Assembly (NCBI GenBank): GCA_018812525.1
Contig: JAHJDE010000114.1
Span: forward strand, 1-33,243
Origin: Gammaproteobacteria bacterium
Lineage (GTDB): Bacteria; Pseudomonadota; Gammaproteobacteria; Chromatiales; Chromatiaceae
Length of the DNA stretch: 33,243 nucleotides
Reading direction: 5' to 3'
Below, one piece after another: positions 15,189 through 23,140 of this stretch. The notes under the pieces were generated by a model that worked only from the letters and a program-made list of their open reading frames with translations, had not been told where the DNA came from and did not search any database. Each line of letters begins with the position of its first letter. Position 1 is the stretch's first letter. Made by a program: the position numbers and the translations under genes.

Positions 15189-16516
15189 ATCCCGCCCAGA
15201 CCACCAAGCGGTCCGGCCTGGTCCAGCAGAATACCTTACGCCTGACCCTTGTCTTCATACTGTTCGAACTGCTGATAGTCACTGTCGCCGTGGTTTTTAT
15301 CATGATGCCGATGGCGCAGCGTTCCGCAGAAGACCTTGCAGGGCTGATGGTTCTGTCCGCCCAGACGTGGAATGAGCTACCGTCCAAGACAATACCTGAC
15401 TTCGAAGAGGAACTGGCGCGCTCCCATCTTCTGTCGCTTCGATCGCCTCCCTGCGCCACCTGTGAACCTCGCAACATCCACGGCCTCTACATCTACTTCC
15501 TTGAAGAAGCCCTCGCAGCTCGTCTAGGCACTCCAGTGACGCTGAAAATCACTGTCGAAAAGGGCGGGCCCTGGCTCTGGACAACGGTCCCCGTCGGCGA
15601 CCAGAAAATCGACGTAGGCTTTCCCTACCAGCGCATCGGGACACGACCCTTCCGGGCGCTATTGGTTTCGCTCCTGATCGGTTTCGCGCTGGCGGGGGGA
15701 GTCGCTATCTGGCTGGCGCGCAGCATCGCCAAGTCGCTGGCCCGCCTGGATCGCGCTGCTGCCAGCCTGGGGCTGGGCGACACGCCGGAACTCCTGCCGG
15801 AGGATGGCCCGCGCGAACTCGCCAATCTGGCCCATCGATTCAATGAGATGGCGTTTCAGGTGAGGGATCTGCTGGCAGCAAGGACCACATTGCTGGCGGG
15901 GATCTCCCACGACCTGCGCACTCCCCTGGCGCGCATGCGACTCGCCCTGGAGATGCTCTCCAGCAAGCCGACCCCGGCGCTGGTCAGGCGCATGGAGGCC
16001 GACATCGAGGAGATGAGCAGGCTCATCGGCGATCTCCTGAATCTGGCACGCGGCCTGGAGCGGGAACCTCTCCGCGAAATCGAGTTGAGGTCGTTTCTCG
16101 GTCAACTGAAGGGCGATCTCGGCGCGGCACAGGCCGGGATATCCATAGAGGCGCCCGATCTGTACTTTCTGGCGCCTCCCCTGGCCCTGCATCGCATACT
16201 GGTCAATCTCCTGGAGAATGCGCTGCGTTATGGCAATGGGCGGGCTGTGACCCTGGTCGCCATGACTGCGCGTGACTGGCTGCGCATCGGGGTGCTTGAC
16301 CGTGGCCCCGGAATACCCGATGACCAGATGGAGGCCGTTTTCCAACCCTTCCACCGTATCGAGACCTCGCGCAATGCGGCCACCGGCGGTTCCGGTCTCG
16401 GCCTGGCGATCGTGCGGCAACTGGCCAAGGCCAACGGCTGGCGCGTCACTCTGCACCCGAGACAGGGCGGTGGGTTGGAGGCTTGGTTGGCCCTGCCGCT
16501 CCGGCGCCGCGAATGA
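15185..16516 (+). CDS. EnvZ-like sensor histidine kinase
   Basis: 443 residues starting at a GTG that overlaps the regulator stop. One transmembrane helix at about 20-42, a periplasmic domain of about 110 residues, a second helix at about 157-177, HAMP linker, then the dimerisation box GISHDLRTPLARMR with phospho-His242 and an ATPase domain with N (VNLLENALRYG), G1 (DRGPGIPD) and G2 (GGSGLGLAIV) boxes. The DLRTPL box is EnvZ-type. The periplasmic domain carries a CATC pair (Cys90 and Cys93), unusual for EnvZ and possibly a redox or metal switch. Signal unknown. The paired regulator is immediately upstream. Confidence 0.94.
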   Translation: MNPAQTTKRSGLVQQNTLRLTLVFILFELLIVTVAVVFIMMPMAQRSAEDLAGLMVLSAQTWNELPSKTIPDFEEELARSHLLSLRSPPCATCEPRNIHGLYIYFLEEALAARLGTPVTLKITVEKGGPWLWTTVPVGDQKIDVGFPYQRIGTRPFRALLVSLLIGFALAGGVAIWLARSIAKSLARLDRAAASLGLGDTPELLPEDGPRELANLAHRFNEMAFQVRDLLAARTTLLAGISHDLRTPLARMRLALEMLSSKPTPALVRRMEADIEEMSRLIGDLLNLARGLEREPLREIELRSFLGQLKGDLGAAQAGISIEAPDLYFLAPPLALHRILVNLLENALRYGNGRAVTLVAMTARDWLRIGVLDRGPGIPDDQMEAVFQPFHRIETSRNAATGGSGLGLAIVRQLAKANGWRVTLHPRQGGGLEAWLALPLRRRE

Positions 16517-16595
16517 TGCGGTTCGCGCCTTAGGCGTCGAGCAAGAATAACTTGAACATCTTGCATCTCGTCTTCAGGCCACATTTAGCCGAATC

Positions 16596-17375
16596 TCAAT
16601 CGAAACCCCGCCCCTCGCCGGCCTCTTCGTAGGTCACCCCGTCGCGGATGTGATAAATCCGCTTGAAGGTCGGGATAATCTTCTCGTCATGGGTAACGAC
16701 GATGATGGCGGTATCGAACTGCCGGGCCATCTGGTTGAGGATGCGGATTACCGCCAGCGCCCGCTCACTGTCCAGCGGTGCGGTCGGTTCGTCGGCCAGG
16801 ATGACCGGCGGACGGTTGACCAGGCCGCGGGCGATGGCCACCCGCTGCTGTTCGCCGCCCGATAGCTGCGATGGCATGGCCTTGGCGCGATGGGCCACGT
16901 CGAGCGCCTGCAACAGCGCCATGGCCTGCTCGCGCGCCGCGCTGTTGGGCTTGCCCGCAAGCATCGGCAACAGGGCGACGTTGTCGGTCACATCCAGGAA
17001 GGGGATCAGATAGGGCGCCTGGAACACGAAGCCAATCTTGTCGCGCCGCAAGGCGCGCAGATCCGAGATCCGCCAGCCACCGTCGTAGATTAGATCCCGG
17101 CCCAGGGTCATGCGCCCGGCCGAGGGCTCGATGATTGCCCCCAGGCACTTGAGCAGCGTACTCTTGCCCGAGCCGGAGGGCCCGACCAGACCCACGACCT
17201 CACCCGGACCCACAGACATATGGACATCCTTGAGGGCATCGACGGCCGTGTCGCCCTGGCCGTAGCGTTTCTTTAACCCTTCGATATGGATCCCGCCCAG
17301 GGACTGTTTCAAATCCATCCTTTGATCCGTAATCGGCGCCTTCCTGCTCCACTTATCGCCGCTATCGCTATCCAC
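16596..17375 (-). CDS. ABC transporter ATPase (MacB/LolD-like)
   Basis: 259 residues. Walker A GPSGSGKST (65-73), Q-loop FVFQAPYLIPFLDV, signature LSGGEQQRVAIARGLV, Walker B VILADEP and the H-loop VTHDE are all intact, so it should hydrolyse ATP. It matches the LolD/MacB group that powers FtsX-like permeases. GTG 17375 overlaps the permease stop by eight bases and has GGAGG six bases upstream, so it is accepted; ATG 17318 is an alternative that removes 19 residues. It is the last gene of the tetR-hlyD-permease-ATPase set and is convergent with the EnvZ-like kinase gene. Confidence 0.94.
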   Translation of the reverse strand: MDSDSGDKWSRKAPITDQRMDLKQSLGGIHIEGLKKRYGQGDTAVDALKDVHMSVGPGEVVGLVGPSGSGKSTLLKCLGAIIEPSAGRMTLGRDLIYDGGWRISDLRALRRDKIGFVFQAPYLIPFLDVTDNVALLPMLAGKPNSAAREQAMALLQALDVAHRAKAMPSQLSGGEQQRVAIARGLVNRPPVILADEPTAPLDSERALAVIRILNQMARQFDTAIIVVTHDEKIIPTFKRIYHIRDGVTYEEAGEGRGFD

Positions 17376-18582
17376 CGATCGCCTCCGCTGGATCCACCTT
17401 TAGGGCCGCGCGAATCGCCACCAGGCTGGCGAGTACACAGATCACCACCACGATGACAAAGCCACGCATCGCGTCGCCGGGTTCCAACAACACATACTTG
17501 GGAAAGACCGGCGCCCAGAAGGTGGCGGCGATCTTGCCCACCACGAAGCCGATAAGGCCCAGCCCCACAGCCTGTTGCAGAATCATCGCCGCGATGGTGC
17601 GATTCCGGGTGCCGATGAGCTTGAGCACCGCAATTTCGCGGATCTTGCCCATTGTCAGGGTGTAGATAATGAAGGCCACGATGGCGGCGCTGACCACGGC
17701 CAGGATCACCAGAAACATGGCGATCTGCCTGGCCGAGGTGGCAATGAGTTTGGCGACCAGGATCTCCCGCATCCCTGCCTTGGTATGGACGCCCAGGCGC
17801 TTCCAGCGCCGGATGGGTTCGGCCACGGCGTCAGGATTGGCGCCGGGTTCGATCTGCACCAGCACGGCATTGACATAGGGATTGGTGCTCTGCGAGGTAA
17901 TCACCGCATCCAGCAGGCCGGGCACACCCGGCCGGTTCAGTTCCCGGTTCTGGGCAGTGCGGGCACGCTGGCGCAGGATGGCATCGTTGTCCTTTAGAAA
18001 TTGCGCCTCCTGGGCGTCCTTGAGCGGGATGAAGATCATGGGATCGCCGCCCGAGGAGACCATGCGCCGGGTCAGGCCGACCACATCATATTCATTGCGC
18101 CGTATGCGGATGCGGTCGCCCAGCGCAAAGCCTGTGGCGATGTCGGCCACGGCCTCGTAGTGGCTGCGGGTGATGTGTCGGCCGGCCACCAGAAAGCCCG
18201 GCTGTCCGGGATGCCCCGGCGCGTCGGGTGTGATGCCGACCACCATCGCCCGGACATCGGCTGAAGCAGTTTCGTTCGATCGGCGCACCTGCATGGTCAG
18301 GTAGGTAATGTTGGCGGCGTCCGCCACGCCCGCCATGCCGAGTATGCCGCGATAGCTGTCGTCATACAGGCTCGATGACTCGGCATAGGGCCCTAGCGTA
18401 CCCTGCTGCACCACCCAGAGATCGGCACCGCTGTTGTCCAGCAGCACTTCAGCGTCATCGACCATGCCGCGGTAGATACCGGCCATGCTGAGCGTCACGC
18501 CGATCAGCAGCCCCAGCCCCATGCCCGTAAAAATGAATTTGCCCCAGGCATGGAGGATGTCACGCCCCGCCAGACTGATCAC
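17368..18582 (-). CDS. FtsX/MacB-like ABC transporter permease
   Basis: 404 residues with one transmembrane helix near the N-terminus (about 16-38), a large periplasmic domain of about 240 residues (MacB-PCD-like, containing LWVVQQGTLGPYAESSSLYDD), then three helices at about 285-400 with the FtsX-type segment YTLTMGKIREIAVLKLIGTRNRTIAAMI. This topology is that of MacB/LolE-type mechanotransmission permeases (and of DevC proteins in export systems) rather than classical pore-forming ABC permeases. It works with the downstream ATPase and the upstream HlyD-type adaptor. An unusual 382-bp block of repeats separates it from hlyD, so it may depend on read-through or a secondary promoter. Confidence 0.92.
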   Translation of the reverse strand: MISLAGRDILHAWGKFIFTGMGLGLLIGVTLSMAGIYRGMVDDAEVLLDNSGADLWVVQQGTLGPYAESSSLYDDSYRGILGMAGVADAANITYLTMQVRRSNETASADVRAMVVGITPDAPGHPGQPGFLVAGRHITRSHYEAVADIATGFALGDRIRIRRNEYDVVGLTRRMVSSGGDPMIFIPLKDAQEAQFLKDNDAILRQRARTAQNRELNRPGVPGLLDAVITSQSTNPYVNAVLVQIEPGANPDAVAEPIRRWKRLGVHTKAGMREILVAKLIATSARQIAMFLVILAVVSAAIVAFIIYTLTMGKIREIAVLKLIGTRNRTIAAMILQQAVGLGLIGFVVGKIAATFWAPVFPKYVLLEPGDAMRGFVIVVVICVLASLVAIRAALKVDPAEAIGG

Positions 18583-18964
18583 CCCAAAATCCTCTTTTCA
18601 ACCACAAAAGACGCAAAGAACGCCAAGATAAATAATCTGGTAACTACTTCAGGTCGACCGGCTTTTTGGGCGATCTGAATGGTTACTCCACAGCTTTTGG
18701 GGTTTCCAAAGGGGAGAAGTCTTACTCTCCCCTTTGGTCGCCCCAAAAAATTGCATTTTTTGGGGCGATCTGAATAGTTACATAATCTGCTGCATTTGTT
18801 CGGCGCATCCATGCGCCTCATCCCTTCGGGATTGGTGCGAAAATCCGCTCCCGGCAGTTTTTTGTCAGTGATCCTGCCCTCCTTATCCTGGGCTAGATCT
18901 GGACAAGCCAATGAATTTCTCTGCATTCCTTGGCACTCTATGCAGTTGATCGAGGAAATTAGTA
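18583..18964. repeat. Repeat block inside the export operon
   Basis: No credible gene in this 382-bp gap. It holds a copy of the purine-rich motif seen at 9347 (18597-18628); a direct repeat GGGCGATCTGAATGGTTAC (from 18668) and GGGCGATCTGAATAGTTAC (from 18763); and, between these, two perfect 12-bp hairpins: CCAAAGGGGAGA (18706-18717) with 18726-18737, and CGCCCCAAAAAA (18739-18750) with 18756-18767. The second has a T-run in its stem and may slow polymerase. The one long reading frame here (minus strand) runs through all these repeats and is not convincing. Confidence 0.75.
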
Positions 18965-20161
18965 TCACGGCGACTTGCCCAGAATGCGATCGACGACCTT
19001 GATGCGGCTTCGGGCGCTCAGCCCCTTGTAGCTGTAGACCACGGCCTGCTCTCCGCCACTGAGTCCTTCCAGGATCTGCACCCGGCCATCGAGATCGGTC
19101 ATGCCTGTCTTGACGGGGGCGAAGCGTAAACTGCCCTCTTCGACGACCCAGACGCCGACCCTCCCCTCGAATCGCTGCACGCTGGCATTGGGTACCACCA
19201 GAGTCGCTTCCTGTTTGGCCAGGGCTAGGGTGACCTCGGCCAGTTCGCCGATGGGAGGCGGTGTCGATGGTGTCCGTTCGAACTCCACCTTGGCCAGGAT
19301 CTCTTCGGTCACCGCATCGGCGAGGGGCTCCACCCGCGCAACCCGGCCGGCCAGCTGCGCTCCCCCCTGGGACCGGAGCAGTATTCGCGCCGGTAACCCG
19401 GCTTGCAGCCCCAGGGCCCGCTGTTGGTCGAAGCGGACATTGAGCCAGATGCTGCCGGGCTCCACCACCTCGACCACGGCCTGCCCCGCTAGCACCGTGG
19501 TACCGGGATCGGCATCGCGCCGGGTCACGAGCCCTCTGACCGGCGAGACCAGCCGCAGGTTGGCGCGTTGCCGGATCAATCCCTCTCGCTCCGCGCGAAG
19601 GCGGGCCAGCTCTTGGCGGGAGGCTTCAAGGTTGGCACGGGCGGCCGCCAGGGATGCCTTTGCTGCCTGATATTCTTGATGCTTGGTATCGACAGACTCC
19701 TTGCTTACGGTGTTGGCAGGCAACAACTGCGAGTAGCGATTTGCCTGCCCCCCCGCAAAGTCGGATCGGGCGGCTGCCTCCCGTATCTGCGCATCGGCCG
19801 CCATGACAGTGGCCTCAGCACGCTTGATTGCCGCGTCCTGGCCGCCGACCCTGTCGTCGAGATCGATCGGGTCCATCTCCCCCAGCAACTGATCTGCCTC
19901 GACCCGGTCCCCCGGCTGGACCTCCACGCGCCTGATGCGGCCCGCGAAGGTCGGCCCGATCCTGTGAGTAAAACGCGCCTCCACAATGCCGATGCCAAAG
20001 AGGGCCGGGCTAATCCGTAGGCGTTCAACTGTGGTCAGTGTCACTGGCACAGGGGCCAACGGTCCCGAGCGCAGGGCGGCGAAGGCAAAAAGGGCCAATA
20101 AAGGAATCAGGACAGCAGCCAGGGCAAGGGTCCGTCCCCGGGTCGAGAAAAATTCCTTCAT
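18965..20161 (-). CDS. HlyD-family periplasmic adaptor (membrane-fusion protein)
   Basis: 398 residues. A single N-terminal membrane anchor (about 11-32) is followed by a split lipoyl/barrel-sandwich domain (FAGRIRRVEVQPGDRVEADQLLGEMD, and later LRLVSPVRGLVTRRDADPGTTVLAGQAVVEV), a coiled-coil hairpin between them (about 110-205, rich in Ala, Glu and Arg) and a beta-barrel domain. It should bridge the FtsX-like permease to an outer-membrane channel such as a TolC homologue, which is not in the window. ATG 20161 overlaps the TetR stop (ATGA), so the two are translationally coupled. The repeat block between this gene and the permease is the only break in the operon. Confidence 0.93.
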   Translation of the reverse strand: MKEFFSTRGRTLALAAVLIPLLALFAFAALRSGPLAPVPVTLTTVERLRISPALFGIGIVEARFTHRIGPTFAGRIRRVEVQPGDRVEADQLLGEMDPIDLDDRVGGQDAAIKRAEATVMAADAQIREAAARSDFAGGQANRYSQLLPANTVSKESVDTKHQEYQAAKASLAAARANLEASRQELARLRAEREGLIRQRANLRLVSPVRGLVTRRDADPGTTVLAGQAVVEVVEPGSIWLNVRFDQQRALGLQAGLPARILLRSQGGAQLAGRVARVEPLADAVTEEILAKVEFERTPSTPPPIGELAEVTLALAKQEATLVVPNASVQRFEGRVGVWVVEEGSLRFAPVKTGMTDLDGRVQILEGLSGGEQAVVYSYKGLSARSRIKVVDRILGKSP

Positions 20162-20766
20162 GGCCCACCCCCCACTCCGCGCCGGTAGATGGCGAAAACA
20201 CCCGGTGCCTCCGCACGAATGCGCTGGATATCGCCCGACAGCATGGACTGCATGACCAGCCCCTGGATGGTCCCGATGAATAGTGTGGATGCGGCATGGG
20301 TATCGAGCTGGGAGGCAATCTCCCCCGTCGCCTTGCCCTGCTCGATGAGCCTGACGATGCGTCCGGCGTAGCGGTGGATCAAGGTTAGGGCCATACGTTT
20401 GGTCGGCGTGGACTCAGCCCGTTGCAACTCGCCGAACAGCATGCGCGGCACGCCGGGGTGCTCGGCCACGAATTCCACATGGCCCATAAACATGGCCTGC
20501 AAGGCGTCCAGGGGCGAATTGATCCCTTGCGCTGCCTGATCAAGCCGCGCCAGGAGCCGCTCCGACACCCACTCCATCACCGCCTGCCAGATGGCATCCT
20601 TGGTCGGAAAATGTCGAAATAGCGCCCCCTGCGTCAGGTTCATGTGCCTGGCGATGGCGGCGGTCGTGATTTCGCTCGGGTTGTGCGAACCCGCCAGATC
20701 AATCACCGCCTCGACAGTGACCGCCCGACGCTCGTCGGCAGGTAGGTGTTTTGTGTGGGTATCCAG
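20158..20766 (-). CDS. TetR-family repressor, probable CTG start
   Basis: Local repressor, probably of the export operon that follows. The helix-turn-helix is ITTAAIARHMNLTQGALFRHFPTKDAIW; the C-terminal part is an all-helical ligand domain. From the first ordinary start (GTG 20706) helix 1 of the DNA-binding domain would be largely lost. The frame stays open upstream and reads LDTHTKHLPADERRAVTVEAVIDLAGSH, which looks like a genuine TetR N-terminus. No ATG, GTG or TTG exists there before an in-frame stop, but CTG 20766 has GAGGTG four bases upstream. A CTG start (202 residues) is the simplest reading; an unusual N-terminal truncation is the alternative. Overlaps hlyD by four bases. Confidence 0.85.
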   Translation of the reverse strand: MDTHTKHLPADERRAVTVEAVIDLAGSHNPSEITTAAIARHMNLTQGALFRHFPTKDAIWQAVMEWVSERLLARLDQAAQGINSPLDALQAMFMGHVEFVAEHPGVPRMLFGELQRAESTPTKRMALTLIHRYAGRIVRLIEQGKATGEIASQLDTHAASTLFIGTIQGLVMQSMLSGDIQRIRAEAPGVFAIYRRGVGGGP

Positions 20767-20799
20767 GTTGCACCTCGGCGAACGGCGGACGGCGAAGAG

Positions 20800-20813
20800 A
20801 GTAATCGATTACT
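20800..20813. promoter_or_regulatory. Putative TetR operator palindrome
   Basis: AGTAATCGATTACT is a perfect 14-bp palindrome 34 bp upstream of the proposed CTG start, in the AT-rich promoter region. Size and symmetry suit a TetR dimer. The adjacent TTACC/GGTAA repeats (20816-20836) may extend it. Confidence 0.6.
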
Positions 20814-20860
20814 ACCTTACCAGGTAACAAGGTAACTTCTCAATAGCCCCGTGTAACTTG

Positions 20861-21010
20861 TAGGATGTGGTGAGCGGTAGCCTTGATTAGACGATGCCGG
20901 TGGGTATGTGGAAATGGATCGTTCCCACGCTCCGGCGTGGGAATGCAGGATGGGACGCTCTGCGTCCCGTTTCGCGACACGGGCGGCATTCCCACGCGGA
21001 GCGTGGGAAC
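20861..21010. repeat. BIME-like cluster of REP palindromes
   Basis: A partial copy of the TAGGATGTGGTGAGCG element (from 20861; fuller copy at 32960) is followed by three hairpins: TTCCCACGC/GCGTGGGAA (20922-20943), GGGACGC/GCGTCCC (20952-20968) and GCATTCCCACGC/GCGTGGGAAC (20986-21010). The first and third are inverted relatives of each other. This arrangement is common in gammaproteobacterial intergenic regions. Confidence 0.8.
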
Positions 21011-21036
21011 AATCAAAAAGCCGTTGTTTCAGTTGC

Positions 21037-21261
21037 GTAGCCTGGATGCAGCGAAGCGGAATCCGGAACGCTCCGTGCCACGCGCTTCCCGGATTCATGC
21101 GGTATATCCCTATACCGCACCCTTCGGGCGCAAGGCGTGCAAATCGGCTTTCCTGCCGATTTGTCCACTGCGTTCCATCGTAACCGTTCAGCCCCCTCCC
21201 CCTCTGGGGGAGGGTTGGGGAGGGGGTTGGGGGGTGAACGGTAACGTTCCATCCGGGCTAC
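21037..21261. repeat. Composite palindromic repeat with a G-rich hairpin
   Basis: The ends are inverted: GTAGCCTGGAT (21037-21047) and ATCCGGGCTAC (21251-21261), one mismatch. Inside, CGTAACCGTTCA (21179-21190) and TGAACGGTAACG (21235-21246), one mismatch, enclose a run of G-tracts on the plus strand (21206-21234) and complementary C-tracts. The G-tracts satisfy a quadruplex pattern. No gene is present in 20814-21336. Confidence 0.65.
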
Positions 21262-21280
21262 TCGCTGTTACGGTAATAAA

Positions 21281-21313
21281 AAAACCGGAGCCTGCATAAC
21301 AAGCCCCGGTTTT
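21281..21313 (-). terminator. Terminator of the autotransporter-like gene
   Basis: AAAACCGG (21281-21288) pairs with CCGGTTTT (21306-21313), with further pairing inside. On the minus strand the stem is followed by TTTTTTTATT, 24 bp after the stop at 21337; the plus strand also has a short T-run. Confidence 0.85.
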
Positions 21314-21336
21314 CTTTGGTCAATGTTTCGATTTCA

Positions 21337-23078
21337 TCACATCAATGGCTTGGATACCGGCTCCGTGTGGAAGTAATGGTCCAGGCGTAGCAGGCCGGTG
21401 TACTGGTCGTAGTTGTCCCTGCCGATGCTCTCACAGGCGCCCTCGATGCGCAGGCTGGTGGCCTTGCCGATGCCGAAGCTCAACCCAGCGCCGACGGTGG
21501 CGCCCATATCGCCGGGGCTGTAGAAGGTGCCGTCCGATCTCTGGATCTGGCCCACGTCGTCGAAGTCCCATTGACCTTCGACCTTGGCAAAGAACTCGGC
21601 GTTTCTGAAACTCTGTTCGAGGATGGGGATGAACACCTGGGTGCCGAAGGTCAACTGACCCAGGGTGATGTCCTGCGCGCCGTGGGCAGTGCCGGCGCTA
21701 TCGCTGTAGGACCCCTGGTTCTCCTCGGTGTAGGAGACGCCGACCTTGGGCAGCCAGCGAATGGGACGTTCGCTGCCGTCCTTCTGCTTGAGGATCACGG
21801 CGGTGAGGTTGGCGGCGGCCAACCAGCGATCGGCGCCGAAGCTGGCGGTGGTGCCGGTATCCGTCTCCCGCAGGTCGTAATCGACATCCGAATAGCTGAC
21901 TTGGCCGTCGAGGACCAGGTGAACCGGCAGGCCGGTATCGCCGGGGGTAAGCAGATAGCCGAAGTAGGCCCCGGCCACGGACGCCTTGGTGTCGAGGGCG
22001 GTGTTCTGGGAGGTGAAGTCGGCGTCGCCTTCGTCGTGGCCACCGAAGGCACCCACCAGCAGATTGCTACTGAAGAGATGGTCGATACCGACGCGACCGA
22101 ACCAGAGGTCGCCGTCGAAGTTGTTGCCGGTCTCCGAGCTATCCACCTTGGTGTAGCCGCCGGAGGCCCAGAGGTCATAGGGCGCGTTGTTGTAACGCAG
22201 GGCGCTGGGGGCCGAGGCGGTCTGGCGGCTGTTGGCGGCGAGGCCGGGTCCGTAGGCCGCGCCGGAAACCGGGCTGCTGGCGCCAAGGCTGTTGAGATCG
22301 GCCATTTCCGCCTCCCGCTTCTGCTCCTCCTTCTCCCGGTCGCTGCCGCCGAAGAGTTTACCCATCAGGCCGTCCTTGGAGTGCCAGGTGGTCCGGGAGG
22401 GGCGGTCGATGCCGGCGGAGAAGGTGCTGGCCAGGGCCTGGGCGGCGGCCAGATCCTGCAAGCTCTCCTTGGTCGCGAAGCCGGTCAGGGCGGTCTGGGT
22501 ATTACGGGAGATCATGCGGTTGACCAGCCGATTCTGGATCTGGGTCTGGGTCATGAACTGCTGGGCGTTGCTGGTGGTGTTCATGAAGCCCGCCGCGGCG
22601 CTGGTACCGGCGGAACCGAAACGTTGTTGACGTTGGGTTCCGGCATCGGCGCCCGTGGCGCCACCGCCACCAGACGGAGCCGCGACCCCGACCAAGCTGA
22701 TGTGTGGGCAGCGAAGGCCCATCCGCTTCCCGCGACCCATTCACCGTAAAAGTAATAACTGGCGTCTGTAGTAGGCTTCTTAAAAAAGTAACAGCCGGGG
22801 GTAATGGCATCGCCAGCACTCCATGTGCCAGAACAGGTGGTGTCTGTTTGGTCCGTACATTTTGTCATGCCAAAAACTGGTCCATACGTATAGACGTTGG
22901 TTGCGATCACACCAACTGCCGCGATTGTCCCCACGGGGTGTTGGCATGTTAGGTAAGAATTGCCTGCTTGGAGCGAGGCACTAACAGTGTCGCAATCTGC
23001 TGCGTAAAGCCCACCGGAAAACATCAACAATAGCAGGCCATAGAGGGTTTTGTTGAGCGCATGCCGACGGTAAATCAT
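21337..23078 (-). pseudogene. Autotransporter beta-domain outer-membrane protein, frameshifted
   Basis: Two overlapping reading frames make one protein. The first begins at ATG 23078 (GGGGAG six bases upstream) with a signal peptide (ALNKTLYGLLLLMFSGGLYAADC) and about 100 residues with five Cys. The second, open only from 22740, gives a Gly/Ala linker (GGGGATGADAGTQ), a helical region and a C-terminal autotransporter-type beta-barrel (SGGYTKVDSS..., LFSSNLLVGAFGGHDEGD...) ending in alternating strands (YTGLLRLDHYFH). Without the first frame the barrel has no signal peptide, so a -1 shift between about 22610 and 22740 joins them. This may be a true mutation, a sequencing error or, less likely, recoding; no classic slippery heptamer is evident. 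The N-terminal part is AT-richer than the barrel. Ends in a strong terminator. Confidence 0.75.
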
Positions 23079-23140
23079 TTCTTTCTCCCCAGGGATTACA
23101 AGTAATAATATAGATTTGGGCTGGCGTTCTTGATGTCCCA

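Noticed and set aside
18579-18968. Minus-strand 129-codon ORF between hlyD and the permease
   Set aside because: It is read through hairpins and direct repeats, with no ribosome site or family resemblance, so it is treated as non-coding repeat sequence.
22700-22745. Programmed -1 frameshift site for the autotransporter
   Set aside because: No X-XXY-YYZ slippery heptamer or clear pseudoknot is visible, so mutation or sequencing error is more likely.
21571-22749. Plus-strand 392-codon frame opposite the autotransporter barrel
   Set aside because: Gly/Val/Ala-rich antisense shadow with no recognisable domain.
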